A stretch of DNA of 64,000 bases, taken from contig NZ_JANQBQ010000001.1 in NCBI RefSeq assembly GCF_024723825.1, forward strand, positions 1,612,001 to 1,676,000, read 5' to 3'. Shown piece by piece: positions 34,377 to 45,219 of the stretch (position 1 is the stretch's first letter; every line of letters begins with the position of its first letter). The notes beneath the pieces were generated by a model. That model searched no databases. It was given only the letters and a program-made list of their open reading frames with translations, and was not told the origin of the DNA. The translations under genes and the position numbers were made by a program. This stretch comes from Romboutsia lituseburensis. Lineage in GTDB: Bacteria; Bacillota; Clostridia; Peptostreptococcales; Peptostreptococcaceae.

Positions 34377-35189
34377 TTATTTGCTCATATTATGAGATGC
34401 TTCAACTACATCTATTATTTTATTGCTATTTTCTTCATTATTAAATGTATATCCATCATTTCCATTTCTTAAATGAATTAAGTATTCTATATTGCCTTCA
34501 GGCCCTTTAATTGGAGAATAATCCAATCCTAAAATTTCAAATCCATTTTCTACTGCAAAATTAGATATCATTTCTATAACTTCTATATGAGTTGACTTTT
34601 CTCTTACTACACCTTTTTTCCCTACTTTTCCTTTTCCTGCTTCAAATTGAGGTTTTATTAGCGCTACAATTTGACCATTTGGACAGATTAATTCTTTACA
34701 TTTAGGGAGAACTAATTTCAAAGATATAAAAGATACGTCGATTGATGCAAAGTCTGCAAACTCTTTGATATCTTCTATAGTTACATGTCTTATATTAGTT
34801 CTTTCCATACATACAACTCTTTCATCTTGTCTTAATTTCCAAGCAAGTTGACCATATCCAACATCTATAGAAAATACTTTTTTAGCTCCGTTTTGTAACA
34901 TACAGTCCGTAAATCCACCTGTAGAAGAACCTATATCCATACCTACTTTATCTTGTAATGTTAGATCAAAGTTATTCATCGCTTTTTCAAGTTTAAGCCC
35001 ACCTCTACTTACATATGGTATAGGATTTCCTTTAACTTCGATTTTTGCCTCTTCATCTACATCTACGCCTGCTTTATCGCATCTTTGATTATTAACAAAA
35101 ACAAGTCCTGCCATTATTGCTTTTTTAGCTCTTTCTCTACTTTCAAAATGGCCTTGTTCTACTAATAATATATCTATTCTTTTTTTCAT
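34377..35189 (-). CDS. tlyA: TlyA family rRNA 2'-O-methyltransferase
   Basis: A 270-residue protein with an N-terminal S4 RNA-binding domain (KKRIDILLVEQGHFESRERAKKAIMAG, about 1-60) and a FtsJ-like SAM-binding domain (VGMDIGSSTGGFTDCMLQNGAKKVFSIDVGYGQLAWKLR). Family members methylate 16S and 23S rRNA riboses; some have been called haemolysins. Position between dxs and recN is conserved. The C-terminal tail after about residue 250 is variable. Confidence 0.92.
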   Translation of the reverse strand: MKKRIDILLVEQGHFESRERAKKAIMAGLVFVNNQRCDKAGVDVDEEAKIEVKGNPIPYVSRGGLKLEKAMNNFDLTLQDKVGMDIGSSTGGFTDCMLQNGAKKVFSIDVGYGQLAWKLRQDERVVCMERTNIRHVTIEDIKEFADFASIDVSFISLKLVLPKCKELICPNGQIVALIKPQFEAGKGKVGKKGVVREKSTHIEVIEMISNFAVENGFEILGLDYSPIKGPEGNIEYLIHLRNGNDGYTFNNEENSNKIIDVVEASHNMSK

Positions 35190-35206
35190 AAAATTACCTT
35201 TCTTAT

Positions 35207-37063
35207 TTATAAGTTTTTTATTTTTTCTGCTATTTTATTTGGTGATAAACCTATACTATCATATATTTCATCTGCACTTCCATGAGGAACATATTCTTCT
35301 GGAAGTCCCATATTTTCTATATTTAAATTTAATTTATTGTCAATTATAAATTTATTTATTCTACTTCCAAATCCACCAGTTATTACATTATCTTCTATAG
35401 TTACAACCGTTTTATGTTTTGAAAACATGTCCTTTAAGATATCTTCGTCTACTGGTTTTAAAAATCTAGCATTAACTATCGTTGGATTTATATTATCATG
35501 CAATAATATCTCTTTAGCTTTTATTGCATGTTTTACCATCGATCCAATTGCTAATATTACTATGTCTTTCCCCTGAGATAAAACTTCATAACTTCCAAGT
35601 TTTATTGGAGTATACTCTCCAGTATTTAAGTAATAGCTGTTTCCTCTAGGATATCTTATAGCTACCGGTGTATCCATATTTAAAGATAAATCCATCATTA
35701 ATTCTAATTCTTTACTATCCTTAGGAGCCATTACTGTCATATTTGGTATTGAGTTTAGATAGGTTAAATCAAACATACCGTGATGAGTTTCTCCATCGTT
35801 TCCAACAATACCTGCTCTATCTATTAAAAATGTAACTGGTTTTTTGGTTATACAAACATCATGTATTATTTGATCATATCCCCTTTGTAAAAATGATGAA
35901 TAGACTGCAAAGTAAGGCTTTAATCCATTTCTAGCCAATCCTGCTGAAAATGTAGTCGCATGTTGCTCTGCTATACCTACATCATAATATCTATTTGGAT
36001 ATTTATTTTCAAATAGATTTAATCCAGTTCCTGATGGCATAGCTGCTGTTATAGCAACTACTCTGTTATCCTCTTGTGCCATAGAAACTAATTTTTCTCC
36101 TACTAAAGCTGATATAGATTTACTTGATCCGCTTTTAACACCTTCTTTTATATCAAACTTCGAAACTCCATGATATTTATGAGGTTCATTTTCAGCATAC
36201 CTATATCCCTTACCCTTTTTAGTTATAACATGAAGTAATATAGGTCCTTTTTTATTTTTAGCTTTAGTTAGTATATCTATTAATTCCTTAGTATTATGGC
36301 CATCAATCGGACCATAATATCTAATTCCTATAGAATCAAAAAATGCACAATCTTGTGGTACAAACTTGCTAATGATGCTATCTTTGACTTTATTAGCAGT
36401 TTTAGATATTAATTTTCCTCCAGGAGCTACATTTAATATTTTTTCTACTTCGTCCTTCACTTTATTTGCTGTTGAATTTCTTATTATACTCGATAAATGC
36501 CTCGACATACCACCAACATTTTTATCTATGGACATCTCATTATCATTTAATATAACTATCATATCCGTGTTAGTATAGCCTAGATGATTTAATGCTTCTA
36601 AAGCCATACCTCCCGTTATAGATCCATCACCTATAACAGCTATGACACTTCCATCTTCATTTTTTATATCTCTTGCACAAGCAATACCTTGAGCTACTGA
36701 TATAGATGTGCTACTATGTCCTGTATCAAATATATCATGAGGACTTTCATTCTCCTTAGGGAATCCACTTAGTCCATTAAATTGCCTTAAAGATACAAAA
36801 TTATCTTTTCTTCCTGTTATTATCTTATGTACATAAGATTGATGTCCTACGTCCCAAACTATCTTATCCTTTGGACTATCAAAAACTTTATGTAGAGCTA
36901 ATGTAAGTTCTACTACACCTAGGTTAGATGCTAAGTGACCTCCTGTTTGAGAAACAGATCTAACTAAGAACTTTCTTATATCCTTTGCTAGCATATCCAT
37001 TTCTTCAGCGTTCATACTTTTAACATCACTTGGAGAATTTACTTTATCTAAATATTTATACAT
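35207..37063 (-). CDS. dxs: 1-deoxy-D-xylulose-5-phosphate synthase
   Basis: First enzyme of the non-mevalonate isoprenoid pathway, condensing pyruvate and glyceraldehyde-3-phosphate with thiamine diphosphate. It has 618 residues: the [13 protein letters not shown] start, the cofactor motif [18 protein letters not shown] with downstream [10 protein letters not shown], and the transketolase central region [15 protein letters not shown]. tlyA lies 17 bases downstream. The ispA gene for the next stage is in the adjacent operon. Confidence 0.96.
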   Translation of the reverse strand: MYKYLDKVNSPSDVKSMNAEEMDMLAKDIRKFLVRSVSQTGGHLASNLGVVELTLALHKVFDSPKDKIVWDVGHQSYVHKIITGRKDNFVSLRQFNGLSGFPKENESPHDIFDTGHSSTSISVAQGIACARDIKNEDGSVIAVIGDGSITGGMALEALNHLGYTNTDMIVILNDNEMSIDKNVGGMSRHLSSIIRNSTANKVKDEVEKILNVAPGGKLISKTANKVKDSIISKFVPQDCAFFDSIGIRYYGPIDGHNTKELIDILTKAKNKKGPILLHVITKKGKGYRYAENEPHKYHGVSKFDIKEGVKSGSSKSISALVGEKLVSMAQEDNRVVAITAAMPSGTGLNLFENKYPNRYYDVGIAEQHATTFSAGLARNGLKPYFAVYSSFLQRGYDQIIHDVCITKKPVTFLIDRAGIVGNDGETHHGMFDLTYLNSIPNMTVMAPKDSKELELMMDLSLNMDTPVAIRYPRGNSYYLNTGEYTPIKLGSYEVLSQGKDIVILAIGSMVKHAIKAKEILLHDNINPTIVNARFLKPVDEDILKDMFSKHKTVVTIEDNVITGGFGSRINKFIIDNKLNLNIENMGLPEEYVPHGSADEIYDSIGLSPNKIAEKIKNL

Positions 37064-37378
37064 ATTTTCCTCACCTTTTGCTTCGTAAATTTCTTTACTT
37101 GATTTATAACCATATTTATATGTTTTATTTTTAAATATAAACTTTCAATTTTAATACTTTCAATTTCTTGTATCTAAAAAATGAATATACCTTAGTATTG
37201 ACTAAGTTATATTCATTTTATAACTACATTAAAACATTTGCTTATATCTTAACTCTTCTATTGGTTAAAATAAATCTTTAGCTTATTCTGTTTATAAATT
37301 TAGAAGTTATTAATGATTACTAACTTTGCAATACTTTGATAAATAAAAATTATATCACATGCTGCAATGTTTTTCAAT
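37064..37378. other. Intergenic region upstream of dxs
   Basis: No gene seen. A long imperfect hairpin at 37176-37219 with T-runs at both sides probably terminates the ispA/DUF212 operon. On the minus strand TTGAAA, 17 bases and TTATAT (about 37130-37160) may be the dxs promoter; that call is weak. Confidence 0.5.
37176..37219. terminator. Long-stem terminator of the DUF212 gene operon
   Basis: AAAATGAATATA, a bulge and CTTAG pair with CTAAG and TATATTCATTTT, forming a stem of about 17 bp around a short loop, with T-tracts on both strands. It lies about 160 bases past the DUF212 stop and before dxs. Confidence 0.6.
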
Positions 37379-37810
37379 TCACACCAAAATTAGTGCTGTC
37401 GCTATTCCTAAAATAGCTCCAAATAAAACTTCTATAGGTGTATGCCCTACTAATTCTTTTAATTTTTTATTTTCTATTTGTTTTTTATGATGTATATCAT
37501 CAACAATTTGATTTAATATAGCTGCTTGTTTTCCCACTGAACGTCTAACACCTGTAGCATCATACATTATTATCAGTGCAAAAACACACACTATAGCGAA
37601 ATCTGTTGATGCAAAACCTCTTTCTATGCCTACCAATGTTCCCAAACTAGTTACAAATGAACTATGAGAACTTGGCATACCTCCTGATGTAAATATTCTA
37701 GCCAAATCTATTCTTTTCTCTTTACCTGTAAATATTTTTATAAATTGAGCTAAAAAACACGCAAATATGCTTATGCCTAAAACTTTGTTGTTAAAAACCT
37801 CTACAAACAT
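37379..37810 (-). CDS. Divergent PAP2 family membrane protein (DUF212, YuiD-like)
   Basis: A 143-residue membrane protein with about four helices. SGGMPSSHSSFVTSLGT and GVRRSVGKQAAILNQIVDD, then LKELVGHTPIEVLFGAILG, are the family signature of acidPPc/PAP2-like DUF212. The histidine motifs suggest phosphatase activity on a lipid pyrophosphate, plausibly isoprenoid given ispA 15 bases upstream, but the substrate is unproven. Confidence 0.87.
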   Translation of the reverse strand: MFVEVFNNKVLGISIFACFLAQFIKIFTGKEKRIDLARIFTSGGMPSSHSSFVTSLGTLVGIERGFASTDFAIVCVFALIIMYDATGVRRSVGKQAAILNQIVDDIHHKKQIENKKLKELVGHTPIEVLFGAILGIATALILV

Positions 37811-37825
37811 GTTTTCTGTTCCTCC

Positions 37826-38713
37826 TTAGTATTCTCTAGCTATTATATAATCAGCTAGTCCATTTAAGAACTCAACATTTTCCGAAAGTTTTTGTATGCT
37901 TATTTTAGCTTCATTGATTAGCTCATTTGCAATATCTTTTGATTTTTCAAGTCCTAGTAACGATGGATAAGTTGATTTATTATTATCTATATCACTACCT
38001 ACTTTTTTACCTAATTTTGTTTCGTCTCCAACTATATCTAAAATATCATCTACTATTTGGAATGATAATCCTATATTTTTAGCATATTGTGTTATTTCAT
38101 CTGTTTGTTCTTCATCAGCACCACCTATTATAGCCCCTGCTCTCATGCACCCTATAATAATTGCTGCCGTTTTATTATTATGAATATAATCTAATTTTTC
38201 TTTTGGTATTTGCTGATTCTCACTTTGAACATCTACAACCTGTCCACCTATCATTCCATATATACCTGAACTTTTTGCTATCTCATTTATTGCTCTTAAA
38301 TATTTTTCAGGATTTTTTTTACCAACTGAAGATGATAACATTACTTCAAATGCATAATTTAAAAGTGCATCTCCTGCTAATATTGCCATATCCTCCCCAA
38401 AAACTATATGATTTGTTTTTCTTCCTCTCCTTAAATCATCGTTATCAAGAGCTGGTAAATCATCATGTATTAATGAATACGTATGTATCATCTCTATTGC
38501 TACTGCAAAAGGAATTGCGTCTTCCTCATTTCCACCTACTATTTTACAGGCTTCTAAAGTCAATATAGGTCTTAATCTCTTTCCCCCTGCGCTTAAACTA
38601 TAATTCATCGCTTCCATTATAGTTTGTTGATATCCTTCTTCTTTTGGCATATATTTATTTAACAGTTGTTCTACATAGATTGCTCTTTCTTTAAGGACTG
38701 CTTTAAATTCCAA
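37826..38713 (-). CDS. ispA: Farnesyl diphosphate synthase-type polyprenyl synthetase
   Basis: Condenses isopentenyl diphosphate with allylic diphosphates. It has 295 residues. The first aspartate-rich motif is in IHDDLPALDNDDLRRG and the second in FQIVDDILDIVGD. The N-terminal sequence (SLSAGGKRLRPIL) is standard. It lies with xseB three bases upstream, a conserved xseA-xseB-ispA arrangement. Confidence 0.95.
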   Translation of the reverse strand: MEFKAVLKERAIYVEQLLNKYMPKEEGYQQTIMEAMNYSLSAGGKRLRPILTLEACKIVGGNEEDAIPFAVAIEMIHTYSLIHDDLPALDNDDLRRGRKTNHIVFGEDMAILAGDALLNYAFEVMLSSSVGKKNPEKYLRAINEIAKSSGIYGMIGGQVVDVQSENQQIPKEKLDYIHNNKTAAIIIGCMRAGAIIGGADEEQTDEITQYAKNIGLSFQIVDDILDIVGDETKLGKKVGSDIDNNKSTYPSLLGLEKSKDIANELINEAKISIQKLSENVEFLNGLADYIIAREY

Positions 38714-38715
38714 TT

Positions 38716-38931
38716 TTATTCCTCCCTTAGGTTCATTTCTTCTTCTATACCTAACTGATTAAATTTAGTTATTTTTAGTTGGGCATTCTCCAAAAGTTTA
38801 TTGCAATGTTTATAAAGGCTTATTCCTTCTTCATATAAACTCAACGAATCATCTAAACTAGAACTTTTAGATTCTAGTTTTTCTAAAATAATCTCTAGTT
38901 TATTGTAGGCTTCTTCATATGTTAAATTCAT
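38716..38931 (-). CDS. xseB: Exodeoxyribonuclease VII small subunit
   Basis: A 71-residue subunit with the family motif [41 protein letters not shown]. It binds the XseA C-terminal region. It is packed between xseA (two bases apart) and ispA. Confidence 0.94.
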   Translation of the reverse strand: MNLTYEEAYNKLEIILEKLESKSSSLDDSLSLYEEGISLYKHCNKLLENAQLKITKFNQLGIEEEMNLREE

Positions 38932-38933
38932 AT

Positions 38934-40139
38934 TTATACCTCTTTATTTTTTATTTTTTCTACAATACATTCTATACTTCCATCTTTTAATGTTATATCT
39001 AAATAATCGTTAAACTCAATATCATTTATACTATTTATTACTTCTTTGTCTTTTTGAATTATACTATAGCCTCTATCTATGGTAGCTAGTGGACTTAAGT
39101 TATGAAGTATTGTTCCAATTTTTGAAAGTTTTTCTTTTTCTAGGATTATATTATTTTCTACTTCAAAATTTATTTTATCATATATTTGATCTAATTGTAT
39201 AATTTTATCTTTTATTATGTATGCTTCTAGTTGTTTCTGTATTTTTTCAAATGTATGTTTTAGTTTATATTCATTAACTTGAGATATGTTGATAAGTGAT
39301 CTATTCATCCTATTTAATATATTTTCTAACTTATAATTAATTTCATCTATAGATGGGGTTGCTAGTTCAGCTGCTGCAGATGGAGTTGGAGCTCTCATAT
39401 CTGCAACAAAATCACAAATAGTAAAATCTGTTTCATGACCTACAGCAGATATTATAGGTATATTAGATTCAAATACAGCTCTTGCTACTATTTCTTCATT
39501 AAATGACCAAAGTTCTTCTAATGAGCCCCCTCCTCTACCTAAAATTATGGTATCAACATTGCATCTTTCATTAAAAAATTTTATTCCTTCACATATTTCA
39601 AATTTTGAGCTCTTGCCTTGAACTGTTACAGAATATAGTTTTATCTCAATCTTTGGATATCTTCTTTTTACAACATTTATTATATCTCTTATAACTGCTC
39701 CTGTTTGAGATGTAATTATCCCTATCTTTTTAGGAATTTTAGGTATCTCCTTTTTATATTTATAATCAAACAATCCTTCTTGTTTTAATTTTTCTTTTAA
39801 TTTATTAAATTCTATATACAAGTTTCCTATACCATCTAATTCTATATAGTCTATATATAATTGATACGATCCATCCCTTTCATAAACAGAAATATACCCA
39901 TTAGCTATTATCTTGGATCCATTATCAAGACTTAAATTTTTATCATAGTTACTTTTAAATATTACGCTATTTAGCTTAGAATTTTCATCTTTTAATGATA
40001 AGTAGACATTTCCACTACTGTGAACTTTAAAATTAGATATTTCGCCTTTAACTTTTAAGTTATATAATATAGGATCATTGCTTAAAATTCTTTTAATATA
40101 TGAATTAGCTTCACTTATACTCATAGCCCTTAGTTTCAA
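38934..40139 (-). CDS. xseA: Exodeoxyribonuclease VII large subunit
   Basis: Catalytic subunit degrading single-stranded DNA from both ends. It has 401 residues: an OB-fold (about 20-110, [25 protein letters not shown]) and the catalytic region with [12 protein letters not shown] and [16 protein letters not shown], plus [16 protein letters not shown]. The TTG at 40139 is preferred, with GGAGTG about 8 bases upstream; an ATG at 40124 is an alternative. It overlaps the TsaD-like gene by 29 bases. Confidence 0.94.
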   Translation of the reverse strand: MKLRAMSISEANSYIKRILSNDPILYNLKVKGEISNFKVHSSGNVYLSLKDENSKLNSVIFKSNYDKNLSLDNGSKIIANGYISVYERDGSYQLYIDYIELDGIGNLYIEFNKLKEKLKQEGLFDYKYKKEIPKIPKKIGIITSQTGAVIRDIINVVKRRYPKIEIKLYSVTVQGKSSKFEICEGIKFFNERCNVDTIILGRGGGSLEELWSFNEEIVARAVFESNIPIISAVGHETDFTICDFVADMRAPTPSAAAELATPSIDEINYKLENILNRMNRSLINISQVNEYKLKHTFEKIQKQLEAYIIKDKIIQLDQIYDKINFEVENNIILEKEKLSKIGTILHNLSPLATIDRGYSIIQKDKEVINSINDIEFNDYLDITLKDGSIECIVEKIKNKEV

Positions 40140-41097
40140 TTTTTTTCACTCCTATTGCAGCACATCCAACTGCATTATCAGTTGAATATTCTGTTTTAGT
40201 AAAATAAGCATTTATTCTATATTTCTTTAACCTTGTTACCAATTCTTTTGATATATATTTACTAGCTGATACGCCTCCTGCAAATACAACTTCATTTATA
40301 TTGTAAGCTTTAGCTAAATGTATTATTGACTTTAGCATATTTCTAACAACAGCATCTAGCAATAATTTGCTTGTATATTCTTTATCTTTTTCAAACATTA
40401 TCTTTTTTATTTGGTTTTCTAGACCAGATAAATTCATATATCCATCTTTTACAGATGTTTTTAATCCTTGTTCTATTTTTTGATTACAACTTGTTGCATT
40501 CTCATCTATATACTTACCAGCAGGAAAATTATATCCCATTTCAACACCAATTCTATCAATAAGCTGTCCGAAGCTTATGTCTTTTGTCCCTCCAACTATG
40601 TCTATATCATATCCATTTTTTTCTCTATTAAATCTACATAAAAGTATTTCTGTTGTTCCTCCAGACATATGTACAGATAAAAATCTCTGCTTATCTCTTA
40701 TATTATTAGTTAATAAACTAGCTTCTATATGATTTTCTTGGTGAGTAGTCTCATATATTTCACAGTTTATCATCGAAGACAAAAGCTTAGCAAAATTTAG
40801 ACCCACAGTAAATACAGGCATATATGAGCCTTCTATTGGTCTAGGTTTTGAAGATACACATATTGCTTTTATATTATAATTTTTTAAAATACATTTTAAT
40901 TCTTTATCTAACTCTCCTAAATTTTTAACATGTTGAAATACAGCTTCACTTTGTCTTAATCCTTTGCTGTTATTTTTTACTTCCAACATAATTTTTTTAT
41001 TAAATATTACTTTTTTACCTAAAGATATAGCTGCTATAGAAGTTGTATAGCAGCTAGTATCTATTCCGATTATTATATTATTTTCCTGAAAGCTCAT
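40111..41097 (-). CDS. TsaD/Kae1-like paralogue (M22 family, ASKHA fold)
   Basis: A 328-residue protein with N-terminal [16 protein letters not shown] and the HxxxH metal-binding motif (THQENH), then [11 protein letters not shown] and [15 protein letters not shown], all features of the TsaD/Kae1 fold. Many Firmicutes have such a second gene in addition to the essential tsaD; its role is not established. It overlaps nusB (20 bases) and xseA (29 bases), so translation is coupled. Confidence 0.85.
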   Translation of the reverse strand: MSFQENNIIIGIDTSCYTTSIAAISLGKKVIFNKKIMLEVKNNSKGLRQSEAVFQHVKNLGELDKELKCILKNYNIKAICVSSKPRPIEGSYMPVFTVGLNFAKLLSSMINCEIYETTHQENHIEASLLTNNIRDKQRFLSVHMSGGTTEILLCRFNREKNGYDIDIVGGTKDISFGQLIDRIGVEMGYNFPAGKYIDENATSCNQKIEQGLKTSVKDGYMNLSGLENQIKKIMFEKDKEYTSKLLLDAVVRNMLKSIIHLAKAYNINEVVFAGGVSASKYISKELVTRLKKYRINAYFTKTEYSTDNAVGCAAIGVKKIETKGYEYK

Positions 41098-41581
41098 TAA
41101 CTACGCTTCCTAATATTCCGTTTATAAATTTAGGAGTTTTATCATCACAATAAACTTTTGCAATTTCTACAGCTTCATTTATAGAAACCTTATTAGGTAT
41201 TTCTTCTATGAAAAGTATTTCGCATATTGCTAATCTTAATATTGCTAAATCTACTTTTGGCATTCTTTCTATTGTCCAGTTTTTAGCATACTTATTTATT
41301 AATTCATTTATCTTATCGTTATTTTCCTTTAATAAGTTACAACTTTTTATCATATATGTTTTATCAATAACATCTTCTATATCTAAATTTCCTAATTCTA
41401 ATTCTGGATTATTAGAATATTGTAATCTAAGTTCTTCGTATCTATTAACTATATATTCTAAGTTATTATTTAAAAATCCGTCTAACATACTTTCCATTTC
41501 TTCTTTAGTTACATCCGATTGGTATATCAATTTCATCATGTACTCTCTACTAGTTACTTTTTTTGCTTTATCGTTCTTCAT
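41078..41581 (-). CDS. nusB: Transcription antitermination factor NusB
   Basis: An all-helical RNA-binding protein of rRNA antitermination complexes, 167 residues from the ATG at 41581. GGAGG lies 10 bases before that ATG, whereas the longer frame from 41626 has none. The family pattern is visible in [57 protein letters not shown] and [11 protein letters not shown] slightly extended linker between helices is present. Confidence 0.93.
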   Translation of the reverse strand: MKNDKAKKVTSREYMMKLIYQSDVTKEEMESMLDGFLNNNLEYIVNRYEELRLQYSNNPELELGNLDIEDVIDKTYMIKSCNLLKENNDKINELINKYAKNWTIERMPKVDLAILRLAICEILFIEEIPNKVSINEAVEIAKVYCDDKTPKFINGILGSVVNELSGK

Positions 41582-41626
41582 TGGCTGTAATCCTCCTTCA
41601 ATTCCTATTATGCACACATTACACAA

Positions 41627-41654
41627 GAAAAAACCCTCTGACTTTTACAGAGGG
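41627..41654 (-). terminator. Terminator after the Asp23-family gene
   Basis: CCCTCTG (41634-41640) and CAGAGGG (41648-41654), then T6 on the minus strand. Confidence 0.85.
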
Positions 41655-41660
41655 CATCTA

Positions 41661-42023
41661 TTAACTTTTCTTTGCTTGCTTAGCTTCTTCTTTTTCAGCT
41701 TTCTCTTTTTTAAAGCTGATTCCTTGAACATGTATATTCACTTGAGAAACGTTTAAACCTGTCATTGTCTCAACAGTATTTTTTACATTTTCTTGAATTT
41801 TAAAAGCTATATCTGGTATAGATACACCGTACTCTATCATAACCATTACGTCTAAGTTAACTTCCTCTTCTTCTATTTGTATTTTAACGCCGTTGTTTTT
41901 AAGTATTTTATCTGTGAATGTTGTATTAGTTTCTACACCTTCAACCTCTAATGCTGCAAGTCCTGCTATAGTAGCAATTACATCATTAGATATTTTCACT
42001 TGTCCAAAATTATTATTTTCCAT
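41661..42023 (-). CDS. Asp23/Gls24 family envelope stress protein
   Basis: A 120-residue soluble protein with the family core GQVKISNDVIATIAGLAALEVEGVE and the amphipathic helix IPDIAFKIQENVKNTVETMTGL, then VNIHVQGISF. Homologues, such as Bacillus YqhY, are linked to envelope homeostasis and to acetyl-CoA carboxylase regulation; here it borders nusB and the spoIIIA operon, a common place for yqhY. The C-terminus is lysine-rich. Confidence 0.9.
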   Translation of the reverse strand: MENNNFGQVKISNDVIATIAGLAALEVEGVETNTTFTDKILKNNGVKIQIEEEEVNLDVMVMIEYGVSIPDIAFKIQENVKNTVETMTGLNVSQVNIHVQGISFKKEKAEKEEAKQAKKS

Positions 42024-42096
42024 GATAAATTGTACCCCCTTATTTAAGGAACTATTTTATAAATATAATAATACCAAATACTAGCCAACTTTGCAA

Positions 42097-42127
42097 GAAA
42101 ATAACCTCAGCACTTACCGAGGTTTAT
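42097..42127. terminator. Terminator of the spoIIIA operon
   Basis: AACCTC (42103-42108) and GAGGTT (42119-42124) form the stem, followed on the minus strand by ATTTTC. It lies just beyond spoIIIAH. Confidence 0.6.
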
Positions 42128-42158
42128 TTAAACTAATATATTTTAAATTTTAAACAAT

Positions 42159-42815
42159 TTATTTATTATTATTCATTAACTTTATAGCCTCATATTTAAC
42201 ATTCGCTTGTTCTGCTACTAAGTCAAATACTTTAGCTGCATCTTCTTTTTCAAATTTCTCTTCATTAACAACTACATTTACACTTCCATTACTTATGTAT
42301 ACTAGAGCATCTTCAAATCCTTTTGTACTTAAAAGATTTTCTATTTTAAGTTCAGTTTCTTGATCTTTTACTAATTTTAATTTCATTGATGATGCTTCTT
42401 TTCTTGACTCATCTGAAGTTGATGGATTATTTATCATTTCGTTTAAATCTTGTGTTAATTCATTTCTTTGCTTTTCTCTTGTCATTTTCATATCTAATAT
42501 ATATGTAGCTTTTTTCATATTTTGTTCTGAAGCTAGCTGATTTTTTATTTCTTTACTAGTTTCTGTAACTTTTTCTTCTATATTAGCTTCTCCAGCCTTA
42601 CTATCAACTATTTCTATATCACCTTGTTTTTTTGAATCTTTTTTATCTGACTTATCTGAATTTTTATCCATTTGAGCTTGTTCATATGCTTTTAATTCTT
42701 TTCCTGTTTCTATAGCTGATTTTTCACTTAATTTATAGTTCACTATTCCTGTTACTACTAATAATGATGATAACGCTAATACTACAAGTCCTCTTCCCTT
42801 ATAATTAAATTTCAT
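42159..42815 (-). CDS. spoIIIAH: Stage III sporulation protein AH
   Basis: Mother-cell protein that spans the outer forespore membrane and binds SpoIIQ, forming the feeding channel. It has 218 residues: a short cytoplasmic tail, one helix (about 9-26), a charged linker, then a YscJ/FliF-like ring domain (about 100-210, ending AAKVFDLVAEQANVKYEAIKLM). It is last in the operon, with a terminator after it. Confidence 0.92.
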   Translation of the reverse strand: MKFNYKGRGLVVLALSSLLVVTGIVNYKLSEKSAIETGKELKAYEQAQMDKNSDKSDKKDSKKQGDIEIVDSKAGEANIEEKVTETSKEIKNQLASEQNMKKATYILDMKMTREKQRNELTQDLNEMINNPSTSDESRKEASSMKLKLVKDQETELKIENLLSTKGFEDALVYISNGSVNVVVNEEKFEKEDAAKVFDLVAEQANVKYEAIKLMNNNK

Positions 42816-42853
42816 TTTTATCCCCCCAAGTTTAATATAATCAATTTTTAAAA

Positions 42854-43408
42854 CTATTTGCTATATATTTCTACTTGATGTCCTGATATTTGAAGCGCCG
42901 TTTGTACAGCACTATATAGTGTTTCTTTTACTTTTGGATCACTAGCTCCGCTGGCTACAACTATAACCCCTTTAATTTTGGGTTCAGTAGTTTTTATTAC
43001 TATCGGTTCATTTGAGTTAGAAGTTATCATAGTCTTATTCTCACTTGATGTTGTAATGGTTCTTTCTCCACCTTTAGTATCTTTTTCTTCTGTTTTTTCC
43101 ATTGTTGAATTAGAATTAAAAGCTGGCTCTATCGCTTCACTAGATTCAAATGTAATCATTACATCTAATTCACCAGCTCCATCAATTTGAGCTAATATTT
43201 TTTTAAGTTTTTGCTCTAATGATACTTGAGATGCTTGTTCACTTTCTTGATTTACTTGAGCGTTATTTTTTTCATCTAAATTTTTATCCAGCTCTTTCTT
43301 ATCATCTGTAAAGCTAGGAATTACTATAAGAGCTATTGCACAAACAACTCCTAAAGATAAAAGTGTGTAAATTTTTTTCTTATCTTTTTCATTTAAGTTT
43401 TTAAACAT
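42854..43408 (-). CDS. spoIIIAG: Stage III sporulation protein AG
   Basis: A 184-residue component of the SpoIIIA-SpoIIQ channel: one N-terminal helix (about 16-30) and a ring-forming domain with EQKLKKILAQIDGAGELDVMITFESS and KGVIVVASGASDPKVKETLYSAVQTALQI. A hydrophilic insertion (about 95-130) matches the beta-rich region forming the large ring in Bacillus. Confidence 0.93.
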   Translation of the reverse strand: MFKNLNEKDKKKIYTLLSLGVVCAIALIVIPSFTDDKKELDKNLDEKNNAQVNQESEQASQVSLEQKLKKILAQIDGAGELDVMITFESSEAIEPAFNSNSTMEKTEEKDTKGGERTITTSSENKTMITSNSNEPIVIKTTEPKIKGVIVVASGASDPKVKETLYSAVQTALQISGHQVEIYSK

Positions 43409-43422
43409 TCACCCAACTCCTA

Positions 43423-44007
43423 TTAATCAATTTCTATATCTTCAATTGATATATCTAGTATTTTTACTAAGTCTTTTTTCAGTTTATCACTGTCTAAATT
43501 TAGTTCATGTTCTTCTTTTACTTCTTTTTGATCTTTATCTTTAAATGCTTGTTTTAAGTTTTCCTTTTCATTAGATTGTATGTCCTCTTTTTCACTTTTA
43601 TTACTATTTTTTTCTTTAATTTTAATATTTTCTATATCTGCTCCATTAAACTCTACATCTTTAAGTTCATATCCATATTCTCCAAGTTTTAATTCTAAAA
43701 CTTCCTTTAATCCATCTTCATATCCTTTTGATAAACTATCATGTCCTGTTTTATCCGCTAATTCATTTATACTATCTACATATTCTTTATTGTATTTACC
43801 TATAGATTTTAAAATTGTATCTTCTAAACTAATATTTTTTGAAAATAATCCTATTATTGGAGTTAAAACTATAAATACAAAAATAAAATTCACAACTAAA
43901 TTTATGTATGGTTTTAATTTAGATGATGGTAAAATCATATCAACAATATTAACTATAAAAGCTCCTATTAATATAGTCACAATCCAAATTTTTATATTAT
44001 CTAACAT
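43423..44007 (-). CDS. spoIIIAF: Stage III sporulation protein AF
   Basis: A 194-residue protein with two N-terminal membrane helices (about 6-25 and 35-55, FVFIVLTPIIG) and a charged cytoplasmic or intermembrane domain with helices (SINELADKTGHDSL) and a lysine-glutamate-rich linker. The linker is longer than I expect for the Bacillus protein. It is 11 bases downstream of spoIIIAE. Confidence 0.9.
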   Translation of the reverse strand: MLDNIKIWIVTILIGAFIVNIVDMILPSSKLKPYINLVVNFIFVFIVLTPIIGLFSKNISLEDTILKSIGKYNKEYVDSINELADKTGHDSLSKGYEDGLKEVLELKLGEYGYELKDVEFNGADIENIKIKEKNSNKSEKEDIQSNEKENLKQAFKDKDQKEVKEEHELNLDSDKLKKDLVKILDISIEDIEID

Positions 44008-44017
44008 ACTCCACCTC

Positions 44018-45205
44018 TTATCCCTGAGCCACTACACTTATTGATGTTATAATAGCAACTGTTACAAAAAACATTATTGTAATCGCTATTATACACGCTA
44101 ACATAATTACCATTAAATTGGCCACTTCATTTAAAAAGCTTGAGATTCCTTCTTCTCCTACAGGTTCTACCACTATAGCAGACATTTTATAAACAAATAT
44201 AATAGATAATATTTTTATAACTGGTACTAGGCAAATTGCAACTAATAATACTAACCCTATTCCCCCAAATACCCCTTTTATTAATTGAGATGATGAAAGT
44301 AGTATATCTACAGAGTCCGATACAAATCCACCTACAACAGGAATAAAGTTTCCGATTGCAAATTTAGCTGTCTTTACTGTAAAATTATCTATATTTTTTA
44401 CATATAGACCTTGCATCGATACAAGGCCTAAATATATTGTAAACATAGCGCCTAAAGATACTAAATTAATTTGTTTTATAAATGATGATAACTTTTTCAA
44501 TCTAACATTTTTTGATAAGTTATTTATAACTAAAATTGCAAATGCTACTGCTATAGATACAAATAAAAATTTCTTAAATATTACATTTATAAAAGTAACG
44601 CCTCCTATAAATATAGGATTTAAAACGGTTGATGTAATTGGAAAACCAATTAGTACTAACAATGTTATTAATACTGGCATTATTACTTGCATGAGTCCTA
44701 CGGTGGAATCAATGGTTGAATTACATATATCCAATACATCTTTAAATCCAACCAAAACCAGTGTAACCATAGTTATAAATATTATATATGTAGTAATTTG
44801 ACTTACAGCTCCTGATGAAAATGAATTGTCTAAACTTTTCAATACTGATGATAATAGTGCAAGTACTAGTATTATCGCAGCTATTTTTAGGCTAGATTTT
44901 AATTCCTCAAATAATATAACTTTTATACCTTCTTTATTAAATAAATCTAATAAAGTTTTATCACCACTTATCAAGTCCTTTACAAACGTTTTTAAATTTA
45001 CATCTTGAAGAGCTGATGATTCTTTTATAAAGCCTTCTATTTCGTCTATATCTATTTTTTCTAACTGACCATCAATATACTTGTCTATACTTTTTTTAGT
45101 GTCTTCGTAGCTTTCACCTTTTTTATTATCATTTGCAAACCCTATAAAAAATGAGCTTAGCACTAGTAATAAAGTTAACAAGGTTCCTAAAATTCTTTTT
45201 TTCAT
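44018..45205 (-). CDS. spoIIIAE: Stage III sporulation protein AE
   Basis: A 395-residue polytopic membrane protein with a cleavable-looking signal peptide (about 1-25), an extracytoplasmic N-terminal domain (about 30-85) and eight or so membrane helices. SGAVSQITTYIIFIT, GFVSDSVDILLSSSQLIKG and VVEPVGEEGISSFLNEVAN are family landmarks. In Bacillus it is essential for forespore sigma-G activity. Confidence 0.94.
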   Translation of the reverse strand: MKKRILGTLLTLLLVLSSFFIGFANDNKKGESYEDTKKSIDKYIDGQLEKIDIDEIEGFIKESSALQDVNLKTFVKDLISGDKTLLDLFNKEGIKVILFEELKSSLKIAAIILVLALLSSVLKSLDNSFSSGAVSQITTYIIFITMVTLVLVGFKDVLDICNSTIDSTVGLMQVIMPVLITLLVLIGFPITSTVLNPIFIGGVTFINVIFKKFLFVSIAVAFAILVINNLSKNVRLKKLSSFIKQINLVSLGAMFTIYLGLVSMQGLYVKNIDNFTVKTAKFAIGNFIPVVGGFVSDSVDILLSSSQLIKGVFGGIGLVLLVAICLVPVIKILSIIFVYKMSAIVVEPVGEEGISSFLNEVANLMVIMLACIIAITIMFFVTVAIITSISVVAQG

Positions 45206-45219
45206 AAGTAATCATTCTC

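Noticed and set aside
40111-41097. The main TsaD of the threonylcarbamoyl-adenosine pathway
   Set aside because: The sequence is more diverged than expected and lies in the nusB-xseA neighbourhood, where Firmicutes carry a paralogue; called a TsaD-like protein instead.
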